A stretch of 64,000 bases of DNA from NCBI RefSeq assembly GCF_900102105.1, contig NZ_FNBB01000012.1, positions 62,001-126,000 on the forward strand, in the 5' to 3' direction. The translations under genes and the position numbers were made by a program. Below, piece after piece: positions 1 through 8,765 of the stretch (positions within the stretch are counted from its first letter, which is position 1; every line of letters starts with the position of its first letter). This DNA comes from Agrobacterium pusense. Lineage in GTDB: Bacteria; Pseudomonadota; Alphaproteobacteria; Rhizobiales; Rhizobiaceae. The notes under the pieces were generated by a model. That model was not told the DNA's origin and made no database searches. It worked only from the letters and a program-made list of their open reading frames with translations.

Positions 1-153
1 GATGACTTCCGTGTCGCCGGTGCTTTCGGCTGCCGTCTCGCCCGGCTTCAGTCGGTAAAGGCCGAAACCGACATAACCCCAATCCGCGCTTTGGGGCGTG
101 ATATCGTGCACCTTGCCGCTTGTCGCGACCGGCTTGCGCAGAAGTGAGGTCAT
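1..153 (-). CDS. iolB: 5-deoxy-glucuronate isomerase IolB (partial, N-terminus only)
   Basis: Only the first 51 codons are present; the gene runs off the left edge. The reverse-strand reading starts with ATG at 153 behind the ribosome site AAGGAAC and begins MTSLLRKP, followed by HDITPQSADWGYVGFGLYRL. This is the opening of IolB, which isomerises 5-deoxy-D-glucuronate to 5-dehydro-2-deoxy-D-gluconate in cytoplasmic myo-inositol breakdown. It is last in the iolCDEB order and is separated from iolE by about 200 bases that hold a mosaic repeat. The family call rests on the N-terminal signature and the operon context, since the cupin metal site lies outside the window. Confidence 0.85.
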   Translation of the reverse strand, partial: MTSLLRKPVATSGKVHDITPQSADWGYVGFGLYRLKPGETAAESTGDTEVI

Positions 154-211
154 GGTGTCGTTCCTTTTTCGTGTGTAGCACAAACATGTCGTTCGGTAGT
201 TTCGCGCCCTA

Positions 212-325
212 CCCATTCCGGCCTTGAGCCGGAATCCAGCTGACGCGCGTCTGCGCGGCGTGAAGACTTTTTCAGCCCAAGGACTTGGGCTGGCTGGATA
301 CCGGCTCAAGGCCGGTATGACGGGT
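212..325. repeat. Mosaic palindromic repeat, copy A
   Basis: Intergenic element of about 114 bases made of four hairpins in a row. The left terminal palindrome is TTCCGGCcttgaGCCGGAA, then comes a GACGCGCGTC-type inner palindrome, then CAGCCCAAG-GA-CTTGGGCTG, then the right terminal palindrome TACCGGCtcaaGGCCGGTA. The two ends are roughly inverted copies of each other. It sits inside the iol operon between iolE and iolB. Related copies are at 6148, 31831, 37832 and 61064. It resembles rhizobial RIME-type intergenic mosaic elements; the family name is my inference. Confidence 0.8.
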
Positions 326-356
326 GGGATAGGTCACCCGCCTTCCTTGGCTCAGC

Positions 357-1265
357 TCAAGCAGCCTCAGCCTTATCCAGCCCCACTTCCCGCGCAAACG
401 CCTTCAGCGATTTCAGCCCAAGGCTCTGATATTCGAACGGGTTGCGCACGTCAGGATCCTGCTCGGCCTCGATCACCAGCCAGCCGCTATAGCCATGCTC
501 GGCCGCCACTTTCAGCACGGGCGGGAAGTTTACACCGCCTTCGCTATCGCCCGGCACGGTGAAGACACCGCGGCGAACGCCTTCGAGGAAGGAAAGCCGT
601 TCATTGCGGACCTGATCGGCAATGACCGGGCGCACGTTCTTGGCATGGATATGGCCAACGCGGCCCATGTATTTCTGCGCAACGCGAACAGGGTCGCCGC
701 CGCCGAACAAGCAATGGCCGGTATCGAGCAGCAGATGCGTCTTCGGGCCGGTGTGCTTCATCAACAGGTCGATCTCGTCTTCGCTCTCGACCACCGTGCC
801 CATGTGGTGGTGATAAACGAGGGTGACGCCCTGTTCTGCGGCAAAGGCGGCCAGCGCTTCCACGCCTGCGCCGAATTTCGCCCAGTCATCGGCCGCAAGG
901 CGCGGACGGTCGACCAGCGCCGTGTTGTCCGCGCCGTGGATGGCGTTGGAGGTCTCGCAGACGATGATGACCTTCGAGCCCATGGCCTTCAGGAGGTCAA
1001 GCGCCGGCTGCATCGCCTTCTTTTCGGATTCGATATCGTCGGTCAGAAGGTTCAGCGAATGCCAGCCCGAGACGAAGGAGAGGCCGCGTGGCGAAAGCAC
1101 GCCCTTCAGGCCTTCCGGGTCGGTCGGGAATTTGTGACCCTTTTCGATGCCGTCGAAGCCGATCTTGGCGGTTTCATCAAGGCATTGTTCAAGGCTGATA
1201 TGGGCGCCCAGCGTGCGGTCGTCGTCATTGGACCAGGCGATGGGGTTGGTGCCGTAACGGATCAT
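357..1265 (-). CDS. iolE: 2-keto-myo-inositol dehydratase IolE
   Basis: IolE (myo-inosose-2 dehydratase) removes water from 2-keto-myo-inositol to give 3D-(3,5/4)-trihydroxycyclohexane-1,2-dione. The protein is 302 aa and starts [16 protein letters not shown], the typical IolE opening. It is an AP-endonuclease-2-type TIM barrel with metal-ligand segments such as [23 protein letters not shown] and [10 protein letters not shown] chose ATG at 1265, behind AAGGAAAG and one base after the iolD stop codon, rather than the longer open frame, because the protein then matches the usual family start. It is translated in series with iolD. Confidence 0.93.
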   Translation of the reverse strand: MIRYGTNPIAWSNDDDRTLGAHISLEQCLDETAKIGFDGIEKGHKFPTDPEGLKGVLSPRGLSFVSGWHSLNLLTDDIESEKKAMQPALDLLKAMGSKVIIVCETSNAIHGADNTALVDRPRLAADDWAKFGAGVEALAAFAAEQGVTLVYHHHMGTVVESEDEIDLLMKHTGPKTHLLLDTGHCLFGGGDPVRVAQKYMGRVGHIHAKNVRPVIADQVRNERLSFLEGVRRGVFTVPGDSEGGVNFPPVLKVAAEHGYSGWLVIEAEQDPDVRNPFEYQSLGLKSLKAFAREVGLDKAEAA

Positions 1266-1266
1266 C

Positions 1267-3093
1267 TTACTGTCTTTCCTTGACATGGTTTTCATAACGG
1301 GCGCGCGCCGGGCCGATTTCGGCGCGGTCTGAGACTTCAGGCACCGCGACATCCCACCAGTGGCCACCGGCTCTCGGGGTCGGATAGGGGTCGGTATCGA
1401 TGACGATGACGGTCGTGCGGGTGGAGGCGCGGGCGGCGGCGAGGGCCTCTTCCAGTTCGGTTATGGTCGAAACCTTGCGTGCATCCGCGCCCATCGAGCC
1501 GGCATGGGCGACGAAGTCGATGGCGATGGGATTGACGTTGGTATGGGCGTAGAGGTTGTTGAACTCCGCGCCGCCGGTTTCCATCTGCAGACGGTTGATG
1601 CAGCCGTAACCCCTGTTGTCGGTAATGACGAGCGTGATCTTCACGCCCATGGCGACCGATGTGGCAAGCTCGGAATTCATCATCATGTAAGAGCCATCGC
1701 CGACCATGACGATCACGTCCCGGTCCGGTTCCGCCATCTTGATGCCGAGACCGCCGGCGACCTCGTAACCCATGCAGGAGAAGCCGTATTCCATGTGATA
1801 GGAAAGCGGCAGCTTGGATTTCCAGAGCTGGTGCAACTCGCCCGGCATGGTGCCGGCCGCGCACATGACGACGGTATTGTCGCGCGACTGGCGCTGGACA
1901 GCACCGATGACCTGCATGTCGGTCGGCAGGCTGTTTGCGTGCTCTTCGCCCGGCGCCGCCGTATCGGCATCGGCCTTTTCGAACCATGCTGCCTTGAGGC
2001 CCGCATCCGGCGCTGCAAAACGGTGAGCGCCGAGGGCTGCGGAGAGTTTTTCAAGCCCGATTTTGGCATCCGCCGTCAGGCTGATCGCATCATGCTTGGC
2101 GCTGTCATAGGGCTGGACGTTGAGCGCCAGGATCTTGCGGTTCGGGTTCTTGAACAGCGCCCAGGAGCCGGTGGTGAAGTCCTGAAAACGGGTGCCGACA
2201 CCAAAGACCAGATCGGCCTTTTCGCTGATGATGTTGGCGCTTTCGGCACCGGTAACGCCAACGGGGCCGAAATTGAGATCGTGATCCCAAGCCAATGCTG
2301 ATTTACCGGCCTGCGTTTCGACGACGGGGATGGAGTGGGTTTCGGCAAAGCGCTTCAGCGTCTCCGTTGCGCCGGCGAAATGAACGCCGCCGCCAGCAAC
2401 GATGATGGGGTTCTTCGCGGCCTTCAGCGCCGCGACGGCCTCTTCGAATTCCACCACGTCGGGCTCGGGGCGGCGCTGGCGCCAGACCCGCTTTTCGAAG
2501 AAGCTTTCGGGATAATCATAGGCTTCCGCCTGTACATCCTGGCAGAAGGCGAGCGTGACGGGGCCGCAATCGGCAGGGTCCGTCATGGTGCGCATGGCGC
2601 GGGGGAGGGCGGTGAGCAACTGTTCCGGGCGCATGATGCGGTCGAAATAGCGGCTGACAGGACGGAAGCAGTCATTCACCGTCATGGTGCCATCGCCGAA
2701 ATCTTCGAGCTGTTGCAGCACTGGGTCCGGGCCACGATTGGCGAAGACATCGCCGGGGATGAGCAGGACGGGCAGGCGGTTGACATGCGCCAGCGCTGCC
2801 GCCGTCACCATATTGGCGGCACCCGGGCCGATGGACGAGGTGACCGCCATGGCGCGGCGGCGGCGCAGCTGCTTGGAATAGGCGATGGCCGCGTGGGCCA
2901 TGGACTGCTCGTTCTGGCCGCGATAGGTCGGCAGCTCGTCCCTGATGCCGTAAAGCGCTTCGCCGATGCCGGCGACATTGCCATGGCCGAAAATCGCCCA
3001 CATGCCGGCGATATAGGTTTCGCCATGTTCATTCATCTGCGCTGCCAGGTAACGAACCATGGCCTGCGCAGCCGTCAATCTTGCTGTCTTCAC
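1267..3093 (-). CDS. iolD: 3D-trihydroxycyclohexane-1,2-dione hydrolase IolD
   Basis: IolD is a thiamine-diphosphate enzyme that opens the ring of the IolE product to 5-deoxy-D-glucuronate. The 608-aa length is normal for the family. The three acetolactate-synthase-type domains are in order: the N-terminal Pyr domain, a central domain, and a C-terminal PP domain carrying the ThDP/Mg motif [16 protein letters not shown]...NRGYG (near residue 450). The start is GTG at 3093, whose bases overlap the iolC stop (GTGA), so the pair is translationally coupled. It lies in iolCDEB. Confidence 0.94.
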   Translation of the reverse strand: MKTARLTAAQAMVRYLAAQMNEHGETYIAGMWAIFGHGNVAGIGEALYGIRDELPTYRGQNEQSMAHAAIAYSKQLRRRRAMAVTSSIGPGAANMVTAAALAHVNRLPVLLIPGDVFANRGPDPVLQQLEDFGDGTMTVNDCFRPVSRYFDRIMRPEQLLTALPRAMRTMTDPADCGPVTLAFCQDVQAEAYDYPESFFEKRVWRQRRPEPDVVEFEEAVAALKAAKNPIIVAGGGVHFAGATETLKRFAETHSIPVVETQAGKSALAWDHDLNFGPVGVTGAESANIISEKADLVFGVGTRFQDFTTGSWALFKNPNRKILALNVQPYDSAKHDAISLTADAKIGLEKLSAALGAHRFAAPDAGLKAAWFEKADADTAAPGEEHANSLPTDMQVIGAVQRQSRDNTVVMCAAGTMPGELHQLWKSKLPLSYHMEYGFSCMGYEVAGGLGIKMAEPDRDVIVMVGDGSYMMMNSELATSVAMGVKITLVITDNRGYGCINRLQMETGGAEFNNLYAHTNVNPIAIDFVAHAGSMGADARKVSTITELEEALAAARASTRTTVIVIDTDPYPTPRAGGHWWDVAVPEVSDRAEIGPARARYENHVKERQ

Positions 3094-5006
3094 GCTGCCT
3101 CTCCCTTTTTGGCGCGCGCCTCATCCCAAATACGGCACAGGCTGGTATAGCGCTGCGCCATATCCTTGACCGCTTCCTCGTCGGTCATCTTGCCCGAGAG
3201 CCAGCCGCGGGCGGCGTCGGCAAAAATCGTGCGGCCAACCGCGAAACCCTTGACCAGATCGAAACCGGCCGCAAGGCGGAAGCTTTCTTCCAGTTCGCTC
3301 TGCGGTGCGTCGAGACCGAGAACGACGATGCCCCTCACGTAAGGGTCGTTGCGGTTAACGGCGTCGCAGGCATTCTTCCATGCCGCGGTGGTTTTCATCG
3401 GCTCCAGCTTCCACCAGTCCGGGTAAACGCCGATCTCGTAAAAGCGCTCGATGATGCGGGCGGCGGTCAGATCGTCGGTCGGGCCGACCTTGGAGGGAAT
3501 GATCTCCAGCAGCATTTCCAAGCGGTTGCGCCGTGCGGCTTCAAACAGCCGTATCACGGTCTCTTCCTGCGCAGCGCGCATCTCATCCGTGTCATCGGGG
3601 TGATAGAAACAAAGTACCTTGACGACATTTTCGAGCGGCCATTCGGCGAGCCCGCCAAAGTCCTTGCCGAGATCGGGTTCCAGTGTCAGCGGACGGGAAC
3701 CCGGCCATTCCACCGGACGGCCGATCCAGAGGCCGGAGCCGCTGGCGGCAAACAGCGCGTCACGTCCAAGGCGTCCGTCGCAGAGAATGCCATAGCCCGG
3801 CTCACCACCGGAAACTTTTTGCGCGGCCTGGAGGCAAAGCTTCTTGAAGGCGCCGATCTGCTCATGCTTGACGCCAAGCTCGTCGGCGATCGCTTCCAGC
3901 TGCATGCGATGGTCGAAAGCGAAGACGCGCATGGTCTCCCAATCGCCCTTGCGGTTGGTGGACCAGTGCACCTGCTCCAGCGCCTCGTCCTTGCGCAGCG
4001 CCTTGTTGCGAATGCCGGCCTTGAAGAAATATTGCAGCTCTTCCCAGCTTGGATAGGCAGGCGTGCAGCCATGGCGGGAGACCGCGAAGGCGCCGCAGGC
4101 ATTGGCGTATTTCAGCGTCGTCGGCCAGTCTTCGCCGCGCAGCCAGCCGCGGAACAGTCCGGCCATGAAGCCGTCACCAGCGCCCAGAACATTGAAGACC
4201 TCGATCGGGAAACCTTCGCCCGTCTGCCCGTCATCGAGGCTTGCGGGAATATCGCCGGTGAAGACCGAAGCACCCATCGGGCCGCGCTTGCACACCAGCG
4301 TGGCATTCGAAACCTTGCGCACGGCATTCAGTGCGGCCAGCGTATCTGTCGAGCCGCCGGCAATGTGGAATTCTTCTTCCGTGCCGACGATCAGATCGAA
4401 GAGATGCAGGGTGGATTGCAGCTTGGCGGTGACCTTCTGCGATTCCACGAAACGGCTCTCGCCATCGCCATGGCCGGCCACACCCCAGAGATTGGGGCGG
4501 TAATCGATATCGAGCGCGGTTTTCGCACCATTTTCGCGGGCAAGTTTCAGGGCCTTCAGCACGGCCGCTTCCGTTCTTGGATGCGACAGATGCGTGCCGG
4601 TGGCGCAGACGCAGGCCGCCTCGGCAATGAAGGCGGGATCGATATCGTCTTCGCTCAGCGCCATGTCGGCACAGTTTTCGCGGTAGAAAATCAGCGGAAA
4701 CTGGTTCTGGTCACGAATGCCGAGCAGCACCAGCGCGGTCAGGCGCTCCGGGTCGGTTTTCACGCCGCGCACGTCAACGCCTTCGCGCACCAGCTGTTCG
4801 CGGATGAAGCGGCCCATGTGCTCGTCGCCGACACGGGTGATGACGGCGCTGTTAAGGCCAAGCCGCGCAGCACCGGCTGCGATGTTCGTGGGAGAGCCGC
4901 CAATATATTTGGCAAAGGAGGCCATGTCCTCCAGACGGCCACCGACCTGCGACCCATAAAGGTCAACAGACGAGCGCCCGATCGTGATGAGATCAAGTTT
5001 TTTCAA
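3090..5006 (-). CDS. iolC: 5-dehydro-2-deoxygluconokinase IolC fused to DUF2090 aldolase-like domain
   Basis: The N-terminal half (about residues 1-325) is a PfkB/ribokinase-type sugar kinase: it opens KKLDLITIGRSSVDLYG, has GGSPTNIA and ends with the catalytic signature NVLGAGDGFMAGLFRG. It phosphorylates 5-dehydro-2-deoxygluconate. The C-terminal half (about 330-638) is a DUF2090 domain, related to class I/LacD-type aldolases and often fused to IolC in proteobacteria; it may supply the IolJ aldolase step, which has no separate gene here. I placed the start at TTG 5006 because a perfect AGGAGG lies six bases upstream; the longer GTG start at 5024 would put that AGGAGG inside the gene. The predicted length is 638 aa. 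It is the first gene of iolCDEB. Confidence 0.9.
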   Translation of the reverse strand: MKKLDLITIGRSSVDLYGSQVGGRLEDMASFAKYIGGSPTNIAAGAARLGLNSAVITRVGDEHMGRFIREQLVREGVDVRGVKTDPERLTALVLLGIRDQNQFPLIFYRENCADMALSEDDIDPAFIAEAACVCATGTHLSHPRTEAAVLKALKLARENGAKTALDIDYRPNLWGVAGHGDGESRFVESQKVTAKLQSTLHLFDLIVGTEEEFHIAGGSTDTLAALNAVRKVSNATLVCKRGPMGASVFTGDIPASLDDGQTGEGFPIEVFNVLGAGDGFMAGLFRGWLRGEDWPTTLKYANACGAFAVSRHGCTPAYPSWEELQYFFKAGIRNKALRKDEALEQVHWSTNRKGDWETMRVFAFDHRMQLEAIADELGVKHEQIGAFKKLCLQAAQKVSGGEPGYGILCDGRLGRDALFAASGSGLWIGRPVEWPGSRPLTLEPDLGKDFGGLAEWPLENVVKVLCFYHPDDTDEMRAAQEETVIRLFEAARRNRLEMLLEIIPSKVGPTDDLTAARIIERFYEIGVYPDWWKLEPMKTTAAWKNACDAVNRNDPYVRGIVVLGLDAPQSELEESFRLAAGFDLVKGFAVGRTIFADAARGWLSGKMTDEEAVKDMAQRYTSLCRIWDEARAKKGEAA

Positions 5007-5146
5007 AAGGTTCCTCCTTAGCACCGCACGCTGGCGCGGTCTGCCTCATATGTGTCGAGCGGATCAGGCAACCATGCCGCCAGCTATTGCCATCCCCGCT
5101 CCGGTGAGCCTCCTCCGCTCACATGTCCGTCACGAGAAAGACAGTC

Positions 5147-5164
5147 GTGGAATGTCCGTTTCAT
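5147..5164. promoter_or_regulatory. Candidate IolR operator in the iolC promoter
   Basis: GGAA-TGTCCG-TTTC at 5149-5162 is one base away from GGAA-N6-TTCC, the palindrome reported for the rhizobial IolR repressor. It lies about 140 bases upstream of the iolC TTG and resembles the perfect site before iolR at 6071-6090. The spacing is right for an operator in the iolC promoter; binding is inferred. Confidence 0.5.
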
Positions 5165-5210
5165 GAATTTGGATCATAAATTCTATTTTTTCCGTTTTCA
5201 ATAAAAATAT

Positions 5211-6026
5211 TCAGGCCGTCTTACGTGTTCCCACAGCCACGGCCAGCGTGATGGCGAGACAGAGCGTGGCCGAAAGGGAGCGGAAAGCGCCGAAATCGAT
5301 CTCTGTAACCGTCAGCAGCGTTGCGCCGGATTTCCTTAGCGGATTGACGGCGGAATCGGACATGGCGACAACCGGAACGCCCTTGGCGCGGGCCGTTTCC
5401 GCCAGTTCCAGCGTCTCGGTAGAGTAGGGGGAAAAGGTGATTGCGATCAGCGCGTCGTCGCGGGAAATCGCACTGATATTGCCGAGCCCGCCCACGGCGC
5501 TATGCAGAACCGCCGGCACCTTCATCTTCTCGAAGGCATAGGCCAGATAGCTGGCAATGGGGAAGGACCGCCGCAGGCCGACGATATGCACGGTGCGCGC
5601 CTTGGCCAGCACGGAAACCGCCTCATCGAGCTGTCGGGTGTCGACCGATTTCAGCAGCATTTCCAGCGACGAGCGGCCGGCTTCCACGAATTCGGCAAGC
5701 AGGCCGGACGCGCTTTCATCACCCTTTTCGCGCAGATGATCGAGCCGCGTGGCATAATCCGGCCAGCCGCCGACATAGGAATCACGGAACAGACGCTGCA
5801 TTTCCGAAAATCCGGAAAAACCCATGATCTGGCAGAAACGCATGAAGGCCGAGGGTTGCACGCCGGCGCCTTCAGCCATTTCGGCGACGGTGGAAACGGC
5901 GATTCGATCCTGATTGGAGGCGACATAATCGGCACATTGCCGCAATCGTTTCGGCAAACCCTCCGCCACCTGGAGCAGCCGCTCCTCAAAAGCCTTTACG
6001 GAGTCTGGCGCCTCGATTGCCGTCAT
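5211..6026 (-). CDS. iolR: RpiR-family transcriptional regulator IolR
   Basis: 271 aa with an N-terminal RpiR helix-turn-helix (about residues 15-95, VSTVAEMAEGAGVQPSAFMRFCQIMGFSGFSEMQ) and a C-terminal SIS sugar-phosphate-binding domain (about 125-265, TVHIVGLRRSFPIASYLAYAFEK). This is the architecture of rhizobial IolR, which represses inositol genes until a pathway intermediate binds the SIS domain. The gene lies directly upstream of iolCDEB on the same strand, with a palindromic operator in its own leader, so autoregulation is likely. The start at 6026 has GGGAACG upstream. Confidence 0.88.
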   Translation of the reverse strand: MTAIEAPDSVKAFEERLLQVAEGLPKRLRQCADYVASNQDRIAVSTVAEMAEGAGVQPSAFMRFCQIMGFSGFSEMQRLFRDSYVGGWPDYATRLDHLREKGDESASGLLAEFVEAGRSSLEMLLKSVDTRQLDEAVSVLAKARTVHIVGLRRSFPIASYLAYAFEKMKVPAVLHSAVGGLGNISAISRDDALIAITFSPYSTETLELAETARAKGVPVVAMSDSAVNPLRKSGATLLTVTEIDFGAFRSLSATLCLAITLAVAVGTRKTA

Positions 6027-6070
6027 TGTCGTTCCCTGGTGCAGATTGAAATCGTGTGCACTTTAACTGC

Positions 6071-6090
6071 AATGGAATTTTTATTCCATT
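6071..6090. promoter_or_regulatory. Palindromic operator upstream of iolR (GGAA-N6-TTCC)
   Basis: AATGGAAT-TTTT-ATTCCATT is a perfect palindrome with 8-base arms. It contains the exact GGAA-N6-TTCC pattern described for IolR in Sinorhizobium. It lies 45-64 bases before the iolR start codon, in the right place for autorepression. Confidence 0.7.
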
Positions 6091-6147
6091 GGGTTTTTCG
6101 GAGGAAGGGCAGATGAGACGGCGGGGCTTTGTGTGATCGGTCACCCT

Positions 6148-6262
6148 CCGTCGCTCCGGCCTCGAGCCGGAATCCAGCCGACGCGCGTCGGCGCGGCGCG
6201 AAGGGTCTCTTCACCCCAAAGACTTGGGGTGCCTGGATGCCGGCTCAAGGCCGGTATGACGG
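6148..6262. repeat. Mosaic palindromic repeat, copy B
   Basis: Four hairpins in the same order as copy A: left end CTCCGGCctcgaGCCGGAA, an inner GACGCGCGTC-type palindrome, CACCCCAA-aga-cTTGGGGTG, and right end TGCCGGCtcaaGGCCGGTATGACGG. The third hairpin differs from copy A by paired changes (CAGCCC/GGGCTG becomes CACCCC/GGGGTG), so pairing is kept. It lies between the end of the transporter operon and iolR. Confidence 0.8.
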
Positions 6263-6298
6263 AGATTATATATGAACGCGCAATGGCGATACGTTGGC

Positions 6299-7015
6299 TT
6301 AGTGCAGCCCACCCACGCCTAGATGCGTATCGATAATATCCGGGTTCTCCACCAGTTCGCTCGACGGTCCGTCCCAGACGATGCGGCCGCGTTCCATGAT
6401 GATGGCGTGGTCGGCGAAGTCGATGGCCATCTGGATGCGTTGTTCGACGAGAAGAATGGTCATTTCGCCGGATTGCGCGAGCTTGGAGAAGGCGGCCATC
6501 AGCTCTTCGCAGATGACGGGGGCGAGGCCTTCGAGCGGTTCATCGAGCAGCAGCACCCGCGGCTGGCCGAGAATGGTGCGGGCGGTGGACAGCATCTGCT
6601 GTTCGCCACCGGAAAGTTGCGAGCCGAGATTGCGGCGGCGCTCCTTGAGGCGCGGAAACAGCGTGTAGGCTTCCTCGATCGCCGATTTCGGTCGCCCCTT
6701 GAGGCCCACGAACAGGTTTTCCTCCACCGTCAGCGTCGGAAACACGTCACGGGTCTGTGGCACGTAACCGAGGCCGGCCTTGGCGCGCGCAGCACTTGGC
6801 AGGGTGCCAATCTCCTGCCCCCCGATGCGGATATCGCCGGAAAAACGCTTCGTCTGGCCGGCCAGCGTGGCGAAGAGGCTTGTCTTGCCGACGCCGTTGC
6901 GGCCGAGCACGGCGAAACGCGAGCCCGATGGCACGGAAAGCGACAGGCCCTCGATGACCCTTGTCGGGCCATAACCGGCCGTGAGGTTGACGATTTCAAG
7001 CGGCGCTGCGGGCAT
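6299..7015 (-). CDS. Branched-chain-type ABC transporter ATPase (LivF type, probable protocatechuate uptake)
   Basis: 238-aa ATPase of the HAAT/LivF class. It has Walker A GRNGVGKTSL, the ABC signature QLSGGEQQMLSTARTIL and Walker B RVLLLDEPLEGLAP. I chose the ATG at 7015 (MPAAPLEIVNLTAGYG), which overlaps the end of the LivG-type gene by 20 bases; the longer open frame has no family match. It is the last of five genes. The promoter of this operon holds a PcaQ box, so the substrate is probably protocatechuate, and the gene would correspond to one of the two ATPases of the Sinorhizobium PcaMNVWX system. Confidence 0.88.
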   Translation of the reverse strand: MPAAPLEIVNLTAGYGPTRVIEGLSLSVPSGSRFAVLGRNGVGKTSLFATLAGQTKRFSGDIRIGGQEIGTLPSAARAKAGLGYVPQTRDVFPTLTVEENLFVGLKGRPKSAIEEAYTLFPRLKERRRNLGSQLSGGEQQMLSTARTILGQPRVLLLDEPLEGLAPVICEELMAAFSKLAQSGEMTILLVEQRIQMAIDFADHAIIMERGRIVWDGPSSELVENPDIIDTHLGVGGLH

Positions 7016-7760
7016 CGGCGTAACTTCCCAGATAGGCTTGGCGGACTTCCGCATTGCTGGTGACATCATCAGGCGAGCCGTCGAAAATGACGGCGCCGGC
7101 GGCCAAAACGACGACGCGCTTGGCAAAACGGAAGACCAGATCCATGTCGTGTTCGATCATCAGGATCGCGAGGTCGGATGGCAGCCGGTCAAGCGCCTGT
7201 TCGATGCGCGCGGTTTCTGTGGAAGGCACGCCGGCGGCAGGTTCGTCGAGCAAGAGGATTTTCGGGCGAAGCGCCATGGCAAGCGCGATCTCGATCAGCC
7301 GCTGCTGGCCATAAGCGATTTCGCGCACCTTTGTTTCGGCGAGGGCCGTGAGGCCAAGCGTGCCGAGAATGTCGCGGGCTTCGCCCATCACGGCAGGCAT
7401 GGCACGGTAACGGCCGAAAATCCGGCCGGTCTTGCCCTCACGCTGGAGAATGGCGAGCGCCACGTGCTCCTCTGGCGTCATGTCCTGAAACAGCCTGGTA
7501 ACCTGGAAGGAACGTACGAGCCCGCGTTTCACGCGCTGGCTGGCGCTGAGGCCCGTCACATCCTCGCCGGCGATGCGCACCGTACCGGCTGACGGTTTGA
7601 TATTGCCGGTGACGAGATTGACAAAGGTCGTCTTGCCGGCGCCATTGGGGCCGATGAGTACCGTCCGGTCTCCCGGCGAAAGCGACAGCGAGACGTTGTT
7701 GGTGACGACGAGGCCGCCGAAATTTTTCTGCAGGCCGGAGACTTCGAAAATGGCGCTCAT
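6996..7760 (-). CDS. Branched-chain-type ABC transporter ATPase (LivG type, probable protocatechuate uptake)
   Basis: 254-aa ATPase with Walker A GPNGAGKTTFVNLVTG, a slightly unusual signature region YGQQRLIEIALAMALRPKILLLDEPAAG (YGQQRL in place of LSGGQ, as is common in LivG proteins), and H-loop MIEHDMDLVFRFA. The C-terminal extension is typical of LivG. The ATG overlaps the permease stop (ATGA), with GGGGAGG upstream. It works with the LivF-type ATPase on the inner face of the membrane. Confidence 0.88.
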   Translation of the reverse strand: MSAIFEVSGLQKNFGGLVVTNNVSLSLSPGDRTVLIGPNGAGKTTFVNLVTGNIKPSAGTVRIAGEDVTGLSASQRVKRGLVRSFQVTRLFQDMTPEEHVALAILQREGKTGRIFGRYRAMPAVMGEARDILGTLGLTALAETKVREIAYGQQRLIEIALAMALRPKILLLDEPAAGVPSTETARIEQALDRLPSDLAILMIEHDMDLVFRFAKRVVVLAAGAVIFDGSPDDVTSNAEVRQAYLGSYADARSAA

Positions 7761-8764
7761 TTGCGACCTCCCCGGAGACGCGCGATGATTTGTTCGCCTG
7801 CGCCATAAAGGCCGCGCGGCGCGAAGAGCACGACGGCGATCAGCAGCAGGCCGACAATGGTGAGCCAGTGAAACGGGTTGGCGGCGGAAACCACGTCTTC
7901 AAACCACATGAAGGTGACGGTGCCGATCAGCGCGCCGTAAAGGGAACCCGCGCCACCGAGCACCAGCATGACCAGCCCCTCGGCCGATAGCGTGAAGCTG
8001 AGGCTGTCCAGGCCGACGACCTGCGTGGAGATGGCGTTAAGCGCACCACCAATGCCGGCGACGATGCCTGAGATAACGAACATCTTCAGGATTGTGCCAT
8101 TGACGGCGCCGCCCATGGCCTGAATGCGGATGCTGTCCTGTTTGACGCCGCGGCACAACATGCCGAAGGGTGAATTGACGACCACCTTTAGGGCGAGGAA
8201 GACGACAAGCAGCAGGCAGACACCATAGATATAGGCGGTGCGGCCGAAGAGGTCGAATTCGAAGGTGCCGAACAGCGCGTCCGGCGAAACGCCGGCAAGA
8301 CCGTCGCTGCCGCCGGTCCAGCCTGAAGCCTTGTTCGCCGCCTCGTGGAACAGGTGGATGACGGCGATGGATAGCACAAGCTGTGGAAGCCCGTGGGCAC
8401 GCAGCAGCACCGCGCCGGAAAGCAGCCCGGCCACGCCGCCCGCTGCCGCGCCGATGACGGTCATGAGAAGCGGGTCGGTGATTTCAAAATGGGCGGCGGC
8501 GATGCCGGCGGCATAAGCGCCGGCGCCGAAGAGGGCGGCATGGCCAAGCGTGGCGACGCCGCAATAACCGGTGACGAGATCGATCGACAGCACCAGAAGC
8601 GCAATGGCTATGATGCGTGTCAGAAGCGCCAGATTATCCGGAAACAGGTAATAACCGGCAACAGCGGCGGCGATGATGAGGAGCGGCCCCGCGAGCGTGC
8701 GCAGCGGTGAGCGCGCCTTCGGAATGTCTGCCGTTTCAGTCACGTCGTTCATGAGCACCGCCAT
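7757..8764 (-). CDS. Branched-chain-type ABC transporter permease (LivM type)
   Basis: 335-aa inner-membrane permease with several hydrophobic helices (for example PLLIIAAAVAGYYLFP and IIAIALLVLSIDLVTGYCGV). It contains the LivM-family cytoplasmic loop (RGVKQDSIRIQAMGGAVNGTILKMFVISG) that contacts the ATPases. I take the ATG at 8764, one base after the LivH-type stop codon; an upstream TTG is less likely. It pairs with the LivH-type permease to form the channel. Confidence 0.87.
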   Translation of the reverse strand: MAVLMNDVTETADIPKARSPLRTLAGPLLIIAAAVAGYYLFPDNLALLTRIIAIALLVLSIDLVTGYCGVATLGHAALFGAGAYAAGIAAAHFEITDPLLMTVIGAAAGGVAGLLSGAVLLRAHGLPQLVLSIAVIHLFHEAANKASGWTGGSDGLAGVSPDALFGTFEFDLFGRTAYIYGVCLLLVVFLALKVVVNSPFGMLCRGVKQDSIRIQAMGGAVNGTILKMFVISGIVAGIGGALNAISTQVVGLDSLSFTLSAEGLVMLVLGGAGSLYGALIGTVTFMWFEDVVSAANPFHWLTIVGLLLIAVVLFAPRGLYGAGEQIIARLRGGRK

Positions 8765-8765
8765 C

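Noticed and set aside
3081-5021. 646-codon plus-strand frame opposite iolC
   Set aside because: It covers iolC exactly and has no recognisable domain or ribosome site; iolC has intact kinase motifs.
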